A stretch of 64,000 bases of DNA from Flavobacterium ginsengisoli. GTDB lineage: Bacteria > Bacteroidota > Bacteroidia > Flavobacteriales > Flavobacteriaceae. How positions within the stretch are numbered: position 1 is the stretch's first letter; each line of letters begins with the position of its first letter. The translations under genes and the position numbers were made by a program. The notes beneath the pieces were generated by a model. That model was given only the letters and a program-made list of their open reading frames with translations, was not told the DNA's origin and did not search any database. Positions 37,787 through 47,618 of this stretch are shown piece by piece. The DNA is taken from positions 921,501-985,500 of the forward strand of contig NZ_CP121110.1 in the NCBI RefSeq assembly GCF_029625315.1, in the 5' to 3' direction.

Positions 37787-39442
37787 TTATTCGACTATAT
37801 TAGAAGTCGTAACATAGAAATCTTTATCAACTTCTAGTTTTCTATCTTCGTTTGTTGTTTTAACCGATTGCCATTCTGTAGTTGGCTTCAACCATGTTTC
37901 AACGCCGTTTAATTTCACTCTTACCGGCATATCAAATTTCGCTACACAATTTGTCCAATGATATCCGAACGTTCCATTTTTAAACATATATTCAAAAACC
38001 GGAATTTGAGTTGTAGTTAAATATTGAGCAAAAACTCTATTGAAGTTAATTCCAGATTGCTCATTAATATAATCCTGAATTTGTTTTCCAGTAACCGTTT
38101 GGTGATAGAACGTTTTGTTCATGCCTCGTAAAATCGATTTCCATTTTGCATCATCATTGATAACTTGACGAATCATATGAAGCATTGAAGCTCCTTTTGG
38201 ATACATATCTCCAGATCCTTCATTGTTTACATCATAATGTCCAATAATTGGTGTGTCATTTTTAATGTTTTTTCTGCATCCAATTACATACTCAGCACCG
38301 GCTTCTTTACCATAGTAGTATTCCACAAAAAGACTTTCTGAATAATTGGTAAAACTCTCGTGAACCCACATATCTGCGATATCTTTATAAGTAATATTGT
38401 TAGCATACCATTCATGACCTGATTCGTGAATAATGATAAAATCAAACTTTAATCCCCAACCTGTTCCACTTAAATCACGTCCTAAATAACCATTTTTGTA
38501 TTGATTTCCGTAAGTTACAGAACTTTGGTGCTCCATTCCTAAATACGGAACTTCAACCAATTTATAACTGTCTTCGTAGAAAGGATAAGGCCCGAACCAG
38601 TTTTCAAAAGCTTTAAGCATTCTTGGAGCATCTTTAAACTGCTCTTTTGCTAAAGCTAAATTATCTTTTAACACATAATAGTTGCAATCTAAATTTCCCT
38701 TTTCACCTTTAAAAACTTCAGAGAAATTAACGTAATCTCCAATGTTGATGTTTACACCATAATTATTGATCGGATTGGCAACATACCAATTGAAAGTTTT
38801 AGTTCCGTCTTTTTCTTTCTTTACGCTTTGTAATCTTCCGTTAGAAACCTCAGTTAAATCTCCAGGAACATTAACGCTTATTAGCATATTCTCTACTTCA
38901 TCGTACATATGATCCTTACAAGGCCACCAAACGCTAGCGCCTAAACCTTGACAAGAAGTAGCAATAAAATCTTTTCCGTTTTTATCTTTTTTCCAAGAGA
39001 AACCACCATCCCAAGGAGCTCTAACAGCTTCTTTCGGTTTTCCTTCAAAAAAAACCACGATTTCTTTTACTGCACCAACTTTTTGTTTTTCGTTTAAAGT
39101 GATGAAAAACGCGTTTCCATCTCTTTCAAATTTTAATTCTTTACCATTTTGCGTTACTTTGGTAATATTCATTGGTTCTTGCAAATCAATCTGCATGCGG
39201 TTGTTTTCTGTTAAAACAGTATAACGAACGGTGTTTGAACCTGAAATAAATTTTTCAGCAGGTTTAACCTTTACATCAAGGTGATAATATTTTAAATCCC
39301 ACCAGGCTCTCTCTTTTGTGATGCTTCCGCGTAAAGTGTCTTGATGTGTAAAAACGGTTTCTGACTTGTTTAAAAGTCCCTGAGCATTGGCAGTAAAACC
39401 AATTAGAAAAGCACCTAAAATGCTTCCAAAGTAATTTTTCAT
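37787..39442 (-). CDS. M1-family metallopeptidase, secreted (copy 1)
   Basis: 551 residues with a signal peptide (MKNYFGSILGAFLIGFTANAQ). M1 signatures: LVEVPYLGMEHQSSVTYG (variant of the GAMEN exopeptidase motif) and the zinc motif HESGHEWYANN (HExxH), with the third ligand Glu about 18 residues on in HESFTNYSE. Periplasmic or surface aminopeptidase. About 80 percent similar to the tandem copy upstream. The transcription direction suggests both copies have separate terminators. Confidence 0.9.
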   Translation of the reverse strand: MKNYFGSILGAFLIGFTANAQGLLNKSETVFTHQDTLRGSITKERAWWDLKYYHLDVKVKPAEKFISGSNTVRYTVLTENNRMQIDLQEPMNITKVTQNGKELKFERDGNAFFITLNEKQKVGAVKEIVVFFEGKPKEAVRAPWDGGFSWKKDKNGKDFIATSCQGLGASVWWPCKDHMYDEVENMLISVNVPGDLTEVSNGRLQSVKKEKDGTKTFNWYVANPINNYGVNINIGDYVNFSEVFKGEKGNLDCNYYVLKDNLALAKEQFKDAPRMLKAFENWFGPYPFYEDSYKLVEVPYLGMEHQSSVTYGNQYKNGYLGRDLSGTGWGLKFDFIIIHESGHEWYANNITYKDIADMWVHESFTNYSESLFVEYYYGKEAGAEYVIGCRKNIKNDTPIIGHYDVNNEGSGDMYPKGASMLHMIRQVINDDAKWKSILRGMNKTFYHQTVTGKQIQDYINEQSGINFNRVFAQYLTTTQIPVFEYMFKNGTFGYHWTNCVAKFDMPVRVKLNGVETWLKPTTEWQSVKTTNEDRKLEVDKDFYVTTSNIVE

Positions 39443-39540
39443 TAGTTAGAATTATAAAATAAATAAAGTATTCGAACTTAATCTGTCACAAATGTAAACA
39501 TTCGAATTAAGAATTCTAAAATTTTATGATTTCTTCATAA

Positions 39541-39576
39541 AAAACAAACCCAATAAATAAGAAATTTATTGGGTTT
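39541..39576 (-). terminator. Intrinsic terminator of the upstream M1 peptidase
   Basis: 13-bp arms AAACCCAATAAAT / ATTTATTGGGTTT, 5-base loop, T-run on the minus strand. Confidence 0.85.
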
Positions 39577-39600
39577 CAGTTTTTAAACTAATTACAAAGA

Positions 39601-41256
39601 TTAATTTGTGATATTAGATTCAATAACATAAAAGTTTTTATCTACAGTTAAAGCTGTTTTTTCGCTATTTAAATCTTTGGCTTGCCAGTCTGTTGTTGGT
39701 TTTAGCCAAGTTTCTTCGCCGTTTAAAGTTACCTTTAAAGGAAGATTAAAGTTCTCCTGACAATTAATCCAATGATAAGCTAATTTTTTATTTTTAAAAT
39801 AATATTCAAAAACAGGCACCTGAGGCGTTCTCAAATACTGATTAAAAATGGGGCTAAAATCAATTCCAAATTCTTTACTAATATAGTCTTCAATTTGTTT
39901 TGTGGTAACGGTTTGATGATAAAACGTTTTGTTCAATCCACGAAGAATCGATTTAAACTTCGCATCATCATTAATCACCTGACGAATCGTATGAATCATG
40001 TTGGCGCCTTTTGGATACATATCTCCAGAACCTTCTCTGTTTACATCATAATACCCAATAATAGGCTCTTTATTAGCAATCATTTTTCTAATTCCTCTCG
40101 CGTATTCATTTGCGGCATCTTTTCCGTAATAATATTCTATAAAAAGAACTTCAGAATAAGTGGTGAAGCTTTCATGAATCCACATATCGGCAATGTCCTT
40201 ATAAGTAATATTATTGGCAAACCACTCGTGACCCGATTCGTGAATAATGATATAATCAAACTTTAATCCCCAACCGGTTCCGCTTATATCATGTCCGTTA
40301 TGCCCATTCTGATAGTTGTTCCCATAAGTTACAGAACTCTGGTGCTCCATTCCCAAATACGGAACTTCGACCAATTTATAACTGTCTTCGTAAAACGGAT
40401 AAGGTCCAAACCAGCTTTCAAAAGCCTTCAGCATTTTTGGCGCATCTTTAAATTGCTCTTTTGCTTTAGTTAAATTGTCTCTCAAAACATAGTAATTACA
40501 GTCTAAATCACCTTTTTCTCCTTTAAATTTTTCTGAGAAATTAACGTAATCTCCAATATTGATATTTACGCCGTAATTATTAATCGGATTGGCAACATAC
40601 CAGTTAAAAGTTTTTGTTCCATCCTTTTGTTTTTTAATACTTTGAAGCCTTCCATTTGAAACATCAGTTAAATCTCCAGGAACATTTACACTAATTAGCA
40701 TATTCTCTACTTCGTCGTACATATGATCTTTGCAAGGCCACCAAACACTAGCTCCTAATCCCTGACAAGATGAAGCTATAAAATCTTTTCCGTTTTTATC
40801 TTTCTGCCAAGTTATTCCTCCATCCCAAGGCGGACGAACAGCTTCTTTTGGAACACCGCCAAACGATACAATAATTTCTTTTGTATCGCCCACTTTTTGA
40901 TTTTCATTCAAAGTAATAAAGAAAGCATTTCCATCTCTTTCAAACTTTAATTCCTTTCCATTCTGTGTAACTTTTGTGATATTCATTGGTTGCTGAAGAT
41001 CAATCTGCATACGATTGTAATCCGTTAAAACCGTATAACGAACAGTATTGGTTCCCGAAATGGTTCTGTCTGCCGGATTCACCTTAATATCAAGGTGATA
41101 ATATTTCAAATCCCACCAAGCTCTTTCTTTAGTAATGCTTCCGCGTAAAGTATCCTGATGCGTAAAACCTGTTTCTGATTTACTTAAAAGGCCTTGAGCA
41201 TTGGCAGTAAAACCAATTAGAAAAGCAACTACAACACTTTTAAAGTATCTTTTCAT
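39601..41256 (-). CDS. M1-family metallopeptidase, secreted (copy 2)
   Basis: 551 residues with a signal peptide (MKRYFKSVVVAFLIGFTANAQ). Same architecture as copy 1: GMEHQSSVTYG, HESGHEWFANN, third ligand Glu in HESFTTYSE. Identical length with collinear sequence shows a tandem duplication; differences are scattered through the whole protein, strongest at the C-terminus (FEYYFKNKKLAYHWINC). Expected to cleave N-terminal residues from peptides outside the cytoplasm. Confidence 0.9.
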   Translation of the reverse strand: MKRYFKSVVVAFLIGFTANAQGLLSKSETGFTHQDTLRGSITKERAWWDLKYYHLDIKVNPADRTISGTNTVRYTVLTDYNRMQIDLQQPMNITKVTQNGKELKFERDGNAFFITLNENQKVGDTKEIIVSFGGVPKEAVRPPWDGGITWQKDKNGKDFIASSCQGLGASVWWPCKDHMYDEVENMLISVNVPGDLTDVSNGRLQSIKKQKDGTKTFNWYVANPINNYGVNINIGDYVNFSEKFKGEKGDLDCNYYVLRDNLTKAKEQFKDAPKMLKAFESWFGPYPFYEDSYKLVEVPYLGMEHQSSVTYGNNYQNGHNGHDISGTGWGLKFDYIIIHESGHEWFANNITYKDIADMWIHESFTTYSEVLFIEYYYGKDAANEYARGIRKMIANKEPIIGYYDVNREGSGDMYPKGANMIHTIRQVINDDAKFKSILRGLNKTFYHQTVTTKQIEDYISKEFGIDFSPIFNQYLRTPQVPVFEYYFKNKKLAYHWINCQENFNLPLKVTLNGEETWLKPTTDWQAKDLNSEKTALTVDKNFYVIESNITN

Positions 41257-41373
41257 ATCTATAAATTAAGTTTTGAATTAGTTACAACATTAGTATATAT
41301 TTTCAATTTATGTTACAAAATTTATAATCATATATCATATTGTTTTTTATTTTAGCTAAAATTTTCCTGTTTT

Positions 41374-42072
41374 ATGAAATTTAGCTCATTTGTATACCTT
41401 TTGATATTTTTATATTCAATAAATAACTATTCGCAGACATTTCCTGTTTATAAAACATCTGAGAAAATAACAATTGATGGAGATTTAAAAGAGTGGAAAA
41501 CGCCTTTTATTGGCCCTTTCGTAATTCATAATTCTGGAGAAAAAGCTTTGCAAAATACTTTTGTTTCACTTTCGTGGAATAATAAAAACTTATACTTAGC
41601 CTACAAATGCACTGATTCACAAATCATTGGATCACCGCAAAAAAAAGATTCTCAGATATTTAATACTGATGATTTAGTCGAAATATTTCTTGATCCAGAT
41701 GGAGACGGTCAGAATTATATTGAAATTGGAGTAAATGCATTTTCTACAAATTATGATTTGCTTTTAAAATGCATTTCGCCAGAATGTGGCGGATGGAATA
41801 CTGCAATGGATTTTGATATAAAAGGTTTAGAATCTGTAAGCAAAGTGACTCCAGAAGGCTATACAGTTGAAATTAAAATTCCGTTTTCTAGTCTAGAAAA
41901 TATTGAAAACGGTGGTTTTTCGAAACCTAAAGTTGGAACAAAATGGAAAGGAAATGCTTTTAGAATTGATTACGGTAATACAACTGAATATCTTGCTTTA
42001 CAACCTTATAAGAGTTTAATTTTTGGTTTTCATCAGCCACAAGAGTTTGCAGTTTTTGAGTTTGTGGAATGA
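41374..42072 (+). CDS. Secreted CBM9-like/DOMON-type protein
   Basis: 232 residues. A signal peptide (MKFSSFVYLLIFLYSINNYSQ) is followed by a carbohydrate-binding family 9-like fold: KITIDGDLKEWKTPFIG at the N-terminus, then FVSLSWNNKNLYLAYKCTD, DDLVEIFLDPDGDGQNYIEI (a typical calcium-binding-like strand of this fold), and VEIKIPFSSLENIENGG. Such domains in Bacteroidota are found alone or attached to outer-membrane proteins. Whether it binds a sugar or a haem-type ligand is open. Converges with the his operon. Confidence 0.8.
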   Translation: MKFSSFVYLLIFLYSINNYSQTFPVYKTSEKITIDGDLKEWKTPFIGPFVIHNSGEKALQNTFVSLSWNNKNLYLAYKCTDSQIIGSPQKKDSQIFNTDDLVEIFLDPDGDGQNYIEIGVNAFSTNYDLLLKCISPECGGWNTAMDFDIKGLESVSKVTPEGYTVEIKIPFSSLENIENGGFSKPKVGTKWKGNAFRIDYGNTTEYLALQPYKSLIFGFHQPQEFAVFEFVE

Positions 42073-42114
42073 TTTGTTTTTGCTTAACTGTTTATTTGTA
42101 TAATTGCTTAATTG

Positions 42115-42218
42115 TGTCATTTCGACCGAAGGGAGAAATCACACTCATAAATCGACAAAGATTGAAGATATTCTTTGCGGAATTTCTGGTGTGATTTCTC
42201 CCTTCGGTCGAAATGACA
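42115..42218. repeat. TGTCATTTCGAC-type palindromic repeat, copy 2 (perfect)
   Basis: Two perfect 29-bp inverted arms at 42115-42143 and 42190-42218, 46 bp apart. Arms begin TGTCATTTCGACCGAAGG. Lies between convergent genes, so it may also act as a bidirectional transcript end. Confidence 0.9.
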
Positions 42219-42222
42219 AGCT

Positions 42223-42819
42223 TTACTTCTGACGTTTCTTCAAAATTTCGACAACATCATTTAACTGATATCCTTTCGCTTGAAGCAGAATCAAATAATG
42301 AAACAATAAATCGGCGCTTTCGCTAAGAAACAAATCATCGTTATCATCTTTTGCTTCAATCACCACTTCTACTGCCTCTTCTCCAACTTTTTGAGCAATT
42401 TTATTGATTCCTTTTGCAAATAAAGAAGCTACATAACTCTGTTCAGAATCAGCATTTTCTCTGCGGGTTTTGATTGTATTTTCTAATTGCGAAATAAAAC
42501 CGTAATTGGCATCATTTGGTTCCTGCCAGCAAGTATCTGCGCCTGTGTGGCACGTTGGCCCAACAGGTTTTGCTTGAATCAGAAGCGTATCACCATCACA
42601 ATCGTTTTTAATACTTACCAATTCTAAAAAGTTACCGCTCTCCTCGCCTTTCGTCCAAAGTCTTTGTTTTGAACGGCTGAAAAAAGTTACTTTTTGTGTT
42701 TCTATTGTTTTTTGAAGCGATTCTTCGTTCATATAACCCAACATCAAAACATTTTTTGTTTCTGAATCTTGGATTATAGCAGGAATTAATCCGTGTGCGC
42801 TTTTGATATCGATTTCCAT
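42223..42819 (-). CDS. hisIE: Bifunctional phosphoribosyl-AMP cyclohydrolase / ATP pyrophosphatase
   Basis: 198 residues. N-terminal HisI domain: LGYMNEESLQKTIETQKVTFFSRSK, with SVKNDCDGDTLLIQ-type metal site (VSIKNDCDGDTLL) and CHTGADTCW (Zn cysteines). C-terminal HisE domain: ANYGFISQLENTIKTRR, GEEAVEVVIEAKDDNDDLF. It performs steps two and three of histidine synthesis. Last gene of the his operon. Confidence 0.92.
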   Translation of the reverse strand: MEIDIKSAHGLIPAIIQDSETKNVLMLGYMNEESLQKTIETQKVTFFSRSKQRLWTKGEESGNFLELVSIKNDCDGDTLLIQAKPVGPTCHTGADTCWQEPNDANYGFISQLENTIKTRRENADSEQSYVASLFAKGINKIAQKVGEEAVEVVIEAKDDNDDLFLSESADLLFHYLILLQAKGYQLNDVVEILKKRQK

Positions 42820-42863
42820 AATTTTAGTCTAAAGTTATAAAGTCCAAAGTCTTAAAGTCAAAA

Positions 42864-43619
42864 CTATAATCGAACTTCTATATTATTATTTCTTAATTCT
42901 TGTTTCAACGCCTTGATTTCGATTTCTTTAAAATGAAAAACACTTGTCGCCAAAGCGGCGTCTGCTTTTCCTTCTTTAAACGAATCTACGAAATGCTGTA
43001 TGTTTCCAGCGCCTCCCGAAGCAATAATTGGAATATTTACTAATTCGGATAGTTTCGCCAAAGCCTCATTTGCAAAGCCATTTTTAGTTCCGTCATTATC
43101 CATTGAAGTAAAAAGGATTTCTCCTGCACCTCGTTCTGCAACTTCAACGGCCCAATCGAATAAATTCAACTCAGTTGGCACTTTTCCTCCAACTAAATGT
43201 ACAATCCATTGTCCGTCAATTTGTTTAGCATCAATTGCTACGACAACACATTGACTTCCAAATTTCTGAGCCAAATCATTAATTAACTGCGGATTTTTAA
43301 ATGCCGATGAATTAATTGAAACTTTATCAGCTCCATTATTTAATAGAATATCAACATCTTCAACAGATGAAATTCCGCCACCAACCGTAAACGGAATATT
43401 GATTTTTTCTGCCACACTTCGTACCATATTTACAAGAGTTTTGCGTCTTTCTTCTGTTGCCGAAATATCTAGAAAAACCAATTCGTCTGCGCCTTCTCTC
43501 GAATAAATTTCAGCCAATTCTACAGGATCTCCTGCATCACGCAAATCAACGAAATTAACGCCTTTTACAGTTCTTCCGTTTTTTATATCCAAGCAAGGTA
43601 TTATTCTTTTTGCTAACAT
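42864..43619 (-). CDS. hisF: Imidazole glycerol phosphate synthase cyclase subunit
   Basis: 251 residues, TIM barrel. Catalytic Asp in [18 protein letters not shown] (Asp11) and the second catalytic Asp in [14 protein letters not shown]. Phosphate-binding GGISSVEDV and IASGGAGN. Pairs with HisH to make imidazole glycerol phosphate and AICAR. Follows hisA in the operon. Confidence 0.93.
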   Translation of the reverse strand: MLAKRIIPCLDIKNGRTVKGVNFVDLRDAGDPVELAEIYSREGADELVFLDISATEERRKTLVNMVRSVAEKINIPFTVGGGISSVEDVDILLNNGADKVSINSSAFKNPQLINDLAQKFGSQCVVVAIDAKQIDGQWIVHLVGGKVPTELNLFDWAVEVAERGAGEILFTSMDNDGTKNGFANEALAKLSELVNIPIIASGGAGNIQHFVDSFKEGKADAALATSVFHFKEIEIKALKQELRNNNIEVRL

Positions 43620-43629
43620 TTTTAATTTG

Positions 43630-43693
43630 GTTGCTGGTTGTTGGTTGATTGTTGTTGGCTAATACGATAAACTATCAACCAACAACTAACAAC
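43630..43693. repeat. Inverted repeat in the hisA-hisF spacer
   Basis: GTTGCTGGTTGTTGGTTGAT (43630-43649) and ATCAACCAACAACTAACAAC (43674-43693) are imperfect inverted arms. Confidence 0.65.
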
Positions 43694-44418
43694 TATAAAC
43701 CAATTATATAATTCTCTAGTTGTTTCAAAGTGATTCTTCCCTCGTAAATTGCTTTTCCGATAATAGTTCCTTCACAGCCTAATTCTGCAAGTTTTGGTAA
43801 TTCGTCGAAAGTTGAAATTCCGCCAGAAGCAATTAATTTTATGCCTTTTGCTTCTGCTAAAATTTTGCTATACAAATCAAAACTTGGACCTTGAAGCATT
43901 CCATCTTTGGCAATATCTGTACAAATAACATACTGAATTCCTTTTGATTGATAATCTTGAATAAATGGAACTAAATCTTCGTTTGATTCTTCCAACCAGC
44001 CAGAAACCGCTATTTTTTCATCTTTTGCGTCAGCTCCCAAAATAATTTTTTCTGAACCATATTCTGAAATCCATTTTTCAAAAATTGCTCTGTTTTTTAC
44101 AGCAATACTTCCGCCGGTAATTTGGTTTGCACCACTTTCAAAAGCAATTCTTAAATCATCATCGGATTTTAATCCGCCTCCAAAATCAATTTTTAAGCTC
44201 GTTTGCGTTGCAATTTGTTCTAATATCTTATAGTTGACAATTTTACTCGATTTTGCACCGTCAAGATCTACTAAATGCAGGTATTCAATTCCGTGTGCTT
44301 CAAATGATTTTGCCACTTCAAGCGGATTTTCATTGTAAATTATCTTAGTATCATAATCACCTTTGGACAAACGAACGCATTTTCCTTCAATGATATCTAT
44401 GGCTGGTATTATTCTCAT
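43693..44418 (-). CDS. hisA: ProFAR isomerase
   Basis: 241 residues, TIM barrel. [20 protein letters not shown] carries the catalytic Asp8; the second catalytic Asp is in [14 protein letters not shown] (near residue 168). [14 protein letters not shown] and [13 protein letters not shown] bind the phosphate groups. It isomerises ProFAR to PRFAR in histidine synthesis. Lies between hisH and hisF. Confidence 0.93.
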   Translation of the reverse strand: MRIIPAIDIIEGKCVRLSKGDYDTKIIYNENPLEVAKSFEAHGIEYLHLVDLDGAKSSKIVNYKILEQIATQTSLKIDFGGGLKSDDDLRIAFESGANQITGGSIAVKNRAIFEKWISEYGSEKIILGADAKDEKIAVSGWLEESNEDLVPFIQDYQSKGIQYVICTDIAKDGMLQGPSFDLYSKILAEAKGIKLIASGGISTFDELPKLAELGCEGTIIGKAIYEGRITLKQLENYIIGL

Positions 44419-44504
44419 TTTAATTTAGTCTTAAAGTTTGAAAGTCTAAAGTCATAAAGCCTTTTTGATTTTCAAAATTGATAATTTGATTGATATTTGA
44501 TTTT
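44419..44504. repeat. Heptad-type repeat spacer hisH-hisA
   Basis: Words AGTCTTAAAGT, GAAAGTCTAAAGTCATAAAG repeat in the spacer. Similar words are at 42826-42862 and 45087-45180. Confidence 0.55.
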
Positions 44505-45086
44505 TTACATTTTTAAAAAATTACCTAGAATCTTTTCTCCGACATCACCGCTCTTTTCTGGGTGAAATTGTGTACCGTAAAAATTATCTTTTTGTAATGC
44601 AGATGCGTATTCTACGTCATAATTTGTTTTAGCAACAGCATATTCGCAATTTGGTGCGTAAAAACTGTGAACCAAATACATGAATTCATTTTCAGAAATT
44701 CCTTTGAATAAATCGGTTTTTAAATCATAAATCTGATTCCAACCCATTTGTGGTACTTTTACGTTGTTTGAAAATTTTACAACATCAACATCAAAAATGC
44801 CTAAACCTTTGGTATTTCCTTCTTCTGTTTTGTTGCACATTAACTGCATACCCAAGCAAATTCCTAAAACTGGCTGTTTTAATTCTGAAATCAAACTGTC
44901 TAAACCACTTTCACGAAGTTTTGCCATAGCCGAACTCGCTTCGCCCACACCAGGAAAAATCACTTTATCTGCCGATTTGATTTCATCTGGATTATTACTC
45001 AGAACAGCTTTAAAACCTAATCTTTCAATAGCAAACATTATGCTTTGTATATTTCCTGCTCCGTAATTTATAATTACTATTTTCAT
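44505..45086 (-). CDS. hisH: Imidazole glycerol phosphate synthase amidotransferase subunit
   Basis: 193 residues, class I glutamine amidotransferase. Nucleophile Cys in VLGICLGMQLMCNKTEE; His and Glu of the triad in YGTQFHPEKSGD. N-terminal MKIVIINYGAGNIQSI is typical. Gives ammonia from glutamine to HisF. Between hisB and hisA. Confidence 0.93.
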   Translation of the reverse strand: MKIVIINYGAGNIQSIMFAIERLGFKAVLSNNPDEIKSADKVIFPGVGEASSAMAKLRESGLDSLISELKQPVLGICLGMQLMCNKTEEGNTKGLGIFDVDVVKFSNNVKVPQMGWNQIYDLKTDLFKGISENEFMYLVHSFYAPNCEYAVAKTNYDVEYASALQKDNFYGTQFHPEKSGDVGEKILGNFLKM

Positions 45087-45188
45087 TTAATTTTAGTCTT
45101 AAAGTCAAAAGTCCAAAGTCTTAAAGTCGTTTTAAATATCCGTTATTTAGGAAACTTTCGACTTTATGACTTTCCACTTTTGACTCAA
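45087..45188. repeat. Inverted repeat in the hisB-hisH spacer
   Basis: AGTCAAAAGTCCAAAGTC pairs with GACTTTCCACTTTTGACT, two mismatches. Confidence 0.6.
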
Positions 45189-46324
45189 TTAAAGCATTCC
45201 TTTCGTTGAAGGCAAAATCATTTTTTCGGTATCTCTTTTTACGGCTACTTTTATTGCTTTCGCGAAAGCTTTGAAGATTGCTTCGATTTTATGATGTTCG
45301 TTGATTCCTTCTGCTTTGATATTTAAGTTGGCTTTTGCACCGTCTGTGAATGATTTGAAGAAGTGATAGAACATTTCAGTTGGCATTTTTCCAACCATTT
45401 CACGTTTAAATTCGGTTTCCCAAATCAGCCAATTTCTTCCTCCAAAATCAATTGTCGCTTGCGCTAAACAATCATCCATTGGAAGACAGAAACCATAACG
45501 TTCAATTCCTAATTTATTTCCTAAAGCTTTTGCGAAAACTTCTCCTAAAGCAATTGCTGTATCTTCGATTGTATGATGTTCATCAACTTCTAAATCCCCT
45601 TTTACAAGAATCTCCAAGTCCATTTGACCGTGACGCGAGATTTGATCTAACATGTGATCAAAAAATGCAATTCGATGTCGATTTTGCTTTTTCCTGTTCC
45701 GTCAAGATTTAAATTAATATAAATATCCGTTTCGTTCGTTTTTCTTGTAATAGAAGCCGAACGCGCCTCTAATTTCAAAAACTCATAAATTTTCTTCCAA
45801 TCCATTGACTGCAAAACGATTGTTTCATCCAATTCTTCACGTTTTGAAGAAATTTCATTGCTTCCTGCGCCATCTGTATCGTTCATGAAAATCGCTTTTG
45901 CACCAAGGTTTTTCGCCAATTCAACATCCGTTAAACGATCTCCTAAAACAAAAGAATTAGTTAAATCATATTCAGGATTGTTCAAATATTTAGTAAGCAT
46001 TCCAGTTCTTGGTTTGCGTGTAGGCGCGTTTTCTTCAGGAAAAGTTCTGTCAACAAAAATTTCATCAAAAACAACTCCTTCGTTTTCAAAAGCTTTTAGA
46101 ATGAAATTTTGCGTTGGCCAAAACGTATCTTCAGGAAAACTGTCCGTTCCTAATCCGTCCTGATTGGTTACCATTGCTAATTCGTAATCTAATTCATTAG
46201 CAATTTTAGCCAAATACTGAAATGCTTTTGGATAAAATTCTAGTTTATCTAAACTGTCTAATTGGTAGTTTTCAGGTTCTAAAACAATCGTTCCGTCACG
46301 ATCGATAAAAAGTACTTTTTTCAT
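45189..46324 (-). pseudogene. hisB: Bifunctional HisB (histidinol-phosphatase/IGP dehydratase), one frame break
   Basis: Start ATG at 46324 ([19 protein letters not shown]). Corrected length about 378 residues. N-terminal HAD phosphatase with DRDGT; C-terminal imidazoleglycerol-phosphate dehydratase with [16 protein letters not shown] and [16 protein letters not shown] (metal His residues). The break is near 45672-45679 between DGTGKSKID and the dehydratase HML region: ATCG is seen where ACCGG would restore the frame. Neither a GCWGC site nor a homopolymer. Fourth gene of the operon. Confidence 0.9.
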
Positions 46325-46484
46325 GTTTTTTTGTTTTGCCACAGATTTCACAGATTAATATGATTTTTTTGCCACGAATTCACGAATTTCTCCAATTTAA
46401 TTCGTGCTAATTTGTGTAATTCGTGGCTAAAAATCACACACAGAAAGAAATCATTTTAATCCTTCTAATCTGTGGCTATATTTT
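46325..46484. repeat. Nested inverted repeats in the hisC-hisB spacer
   Basis: Outer arms GCCACAGATTT / AATCTGTGGC; inner arms GCCACGAATTCACGAATT / AATTCGTGGC. No ORF. Confidence 0.7.
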
Positions 46485-47534
46485 TTAATTCAACAACTTC
46501 AATTCTCTAATTACAACAGCGTTTTCTTCTTTTGTTCCAATTGTAAAGCGAAGACAATTTTCGCATAAAGGTTGTGTCGTTCGGTTTCTAATTACAATTC
46601 CTTTTTCGATCAATTGATCGTATCTTTTGTTCGCATCATCCACTTTTGCTAAAATAAAATTAGCTTCCGTTGGATATACTTTTTCAACAAAACTCACTTC
46701 AAGTAAAACTTTAAGCAATTCTTCTCTTTGCTCAACAATAGAAGCTATTTCTTGTTTAATTTTATCAAAATCCTTCAAACGTTCGATTGCTCTTTGTTGC
46801 GTTAATTCGTTTACATTATAAGGCGGTTTGATCTTATTTAAAATTGAAATTACAGCTTCAGAAGCATAGCAAACCCCTAAACGAATTCCTGCTAAACCAT
46901 AAGCTTTAGAAAGTGTTTGCGTAATCACTAAATTTGGATAAGCATCTATTTCTGCCAACCAGCTTTCCTTCTCCGAAAAATCAATATATGCTTCATCAAT
47001 TACTACTAAACCTTTAAAGTTTTGCAATAATTTCACCACACTTTCATCTGAAAAAGAATTTCCTGTTGGGTTATTTGGTGAGCATAAAAAAATAATTTTC
47101 GTATTCTTATCAACTGCTTCTAGAATCTTTTCTACTTGTGGCTGAAAGTCTGTTGATAACAGAATTTCTCTATTTTCAACCGCATTAATATTAGCCAAAA
47201 CACCATACATCCCGTATGTTGGCGGTAACGAAATGATATTGTCTTTATTTGGTTCGCAGAAAGCTCTAAAAAGCAGATCTAAAACTTCATCGCTTCCGTT
47301 TCCTAACAAAATCTGGCTTTGTTTTATTAAATTGTTTTTAGCCAAAATTGCTTTAACCGAATTCTGTTGTGGATCTGGATAACGATTTACACCATTTTGA
47401 AACGGATTTTCATTAGCATCTAGAAAAATCATTTCGGCTGTGTCAAAATCTTCAAACTCATCTCTTGCAGAAGAATATGGTTTTAAGGATTTTACGTTTT
47501 CACGTGTTATTGTATTTATATCGAAAGTATTCAT
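46485..47534 (-). CDS. hisC: Histidinol-phosphate aminotransferase
   Basis: 349 residues, PLP class I aminotransferase. QNSVKAILAKNN, LLGNGSDEVLDLLFRAF, LCSPNNPTGNSF, VVIDEAYIDFSE, and the PLP lysine in TQTLSKAYGLAGIRLG near residue 210. Transfers an amino group to imidazole acetol phosphate. Between hisD and hisB. Confidence 0.93.
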   Translation of the reverse strand: MNTFDINTITRENVKSLKPYSSARDEFEDFDTAEMIFLDANENPFQNGVNRYPDPQQNSVKAILAKNNLIKQSQILLGNGSDEVLDLLFRAFCEPNKDNIISLPPTYGMYGVLANINAVENREILLSTDFQPQVEKILEAVDKNTKIIFLCSPNNPTGNSFSDESVVKLLQNFKGLVVIDEAYIDFSEKESWLAEIDAYPNLVITQTLSKAYGLAGIRLGVCYASEAVISILNKIKPPYNVNELTQQRAIERLKDFDKIKQEIASIVEQREELLKVLLEVSFVEKVYPTEANFILAKVDDANKRYDQLIEKGIVIRNRTTQPLCENCLRFTIGTKEENAVVIRELKLLN

Positions 47535-47618
47535 TGTTTTATTTTTTAAGAAGCAAGAACCAAGATGAAAGACTTTAAAAAAAACTTGTTTCTTTGCTCT
47601 TTCTTCTTCCTTTGTCTT

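Noticed and set aside
39895..40266. ORF of 123 codons opposite the M1 peptidase copy 2
   Set aside because: It is a shadow frame of a gene with clear M1 signatures.
45189..46351. Two separate his genes instead of one hisB
   Set aside because: Both fragments join in one continuous domain order when a single base is added; hisB is a known bifunctional gene.
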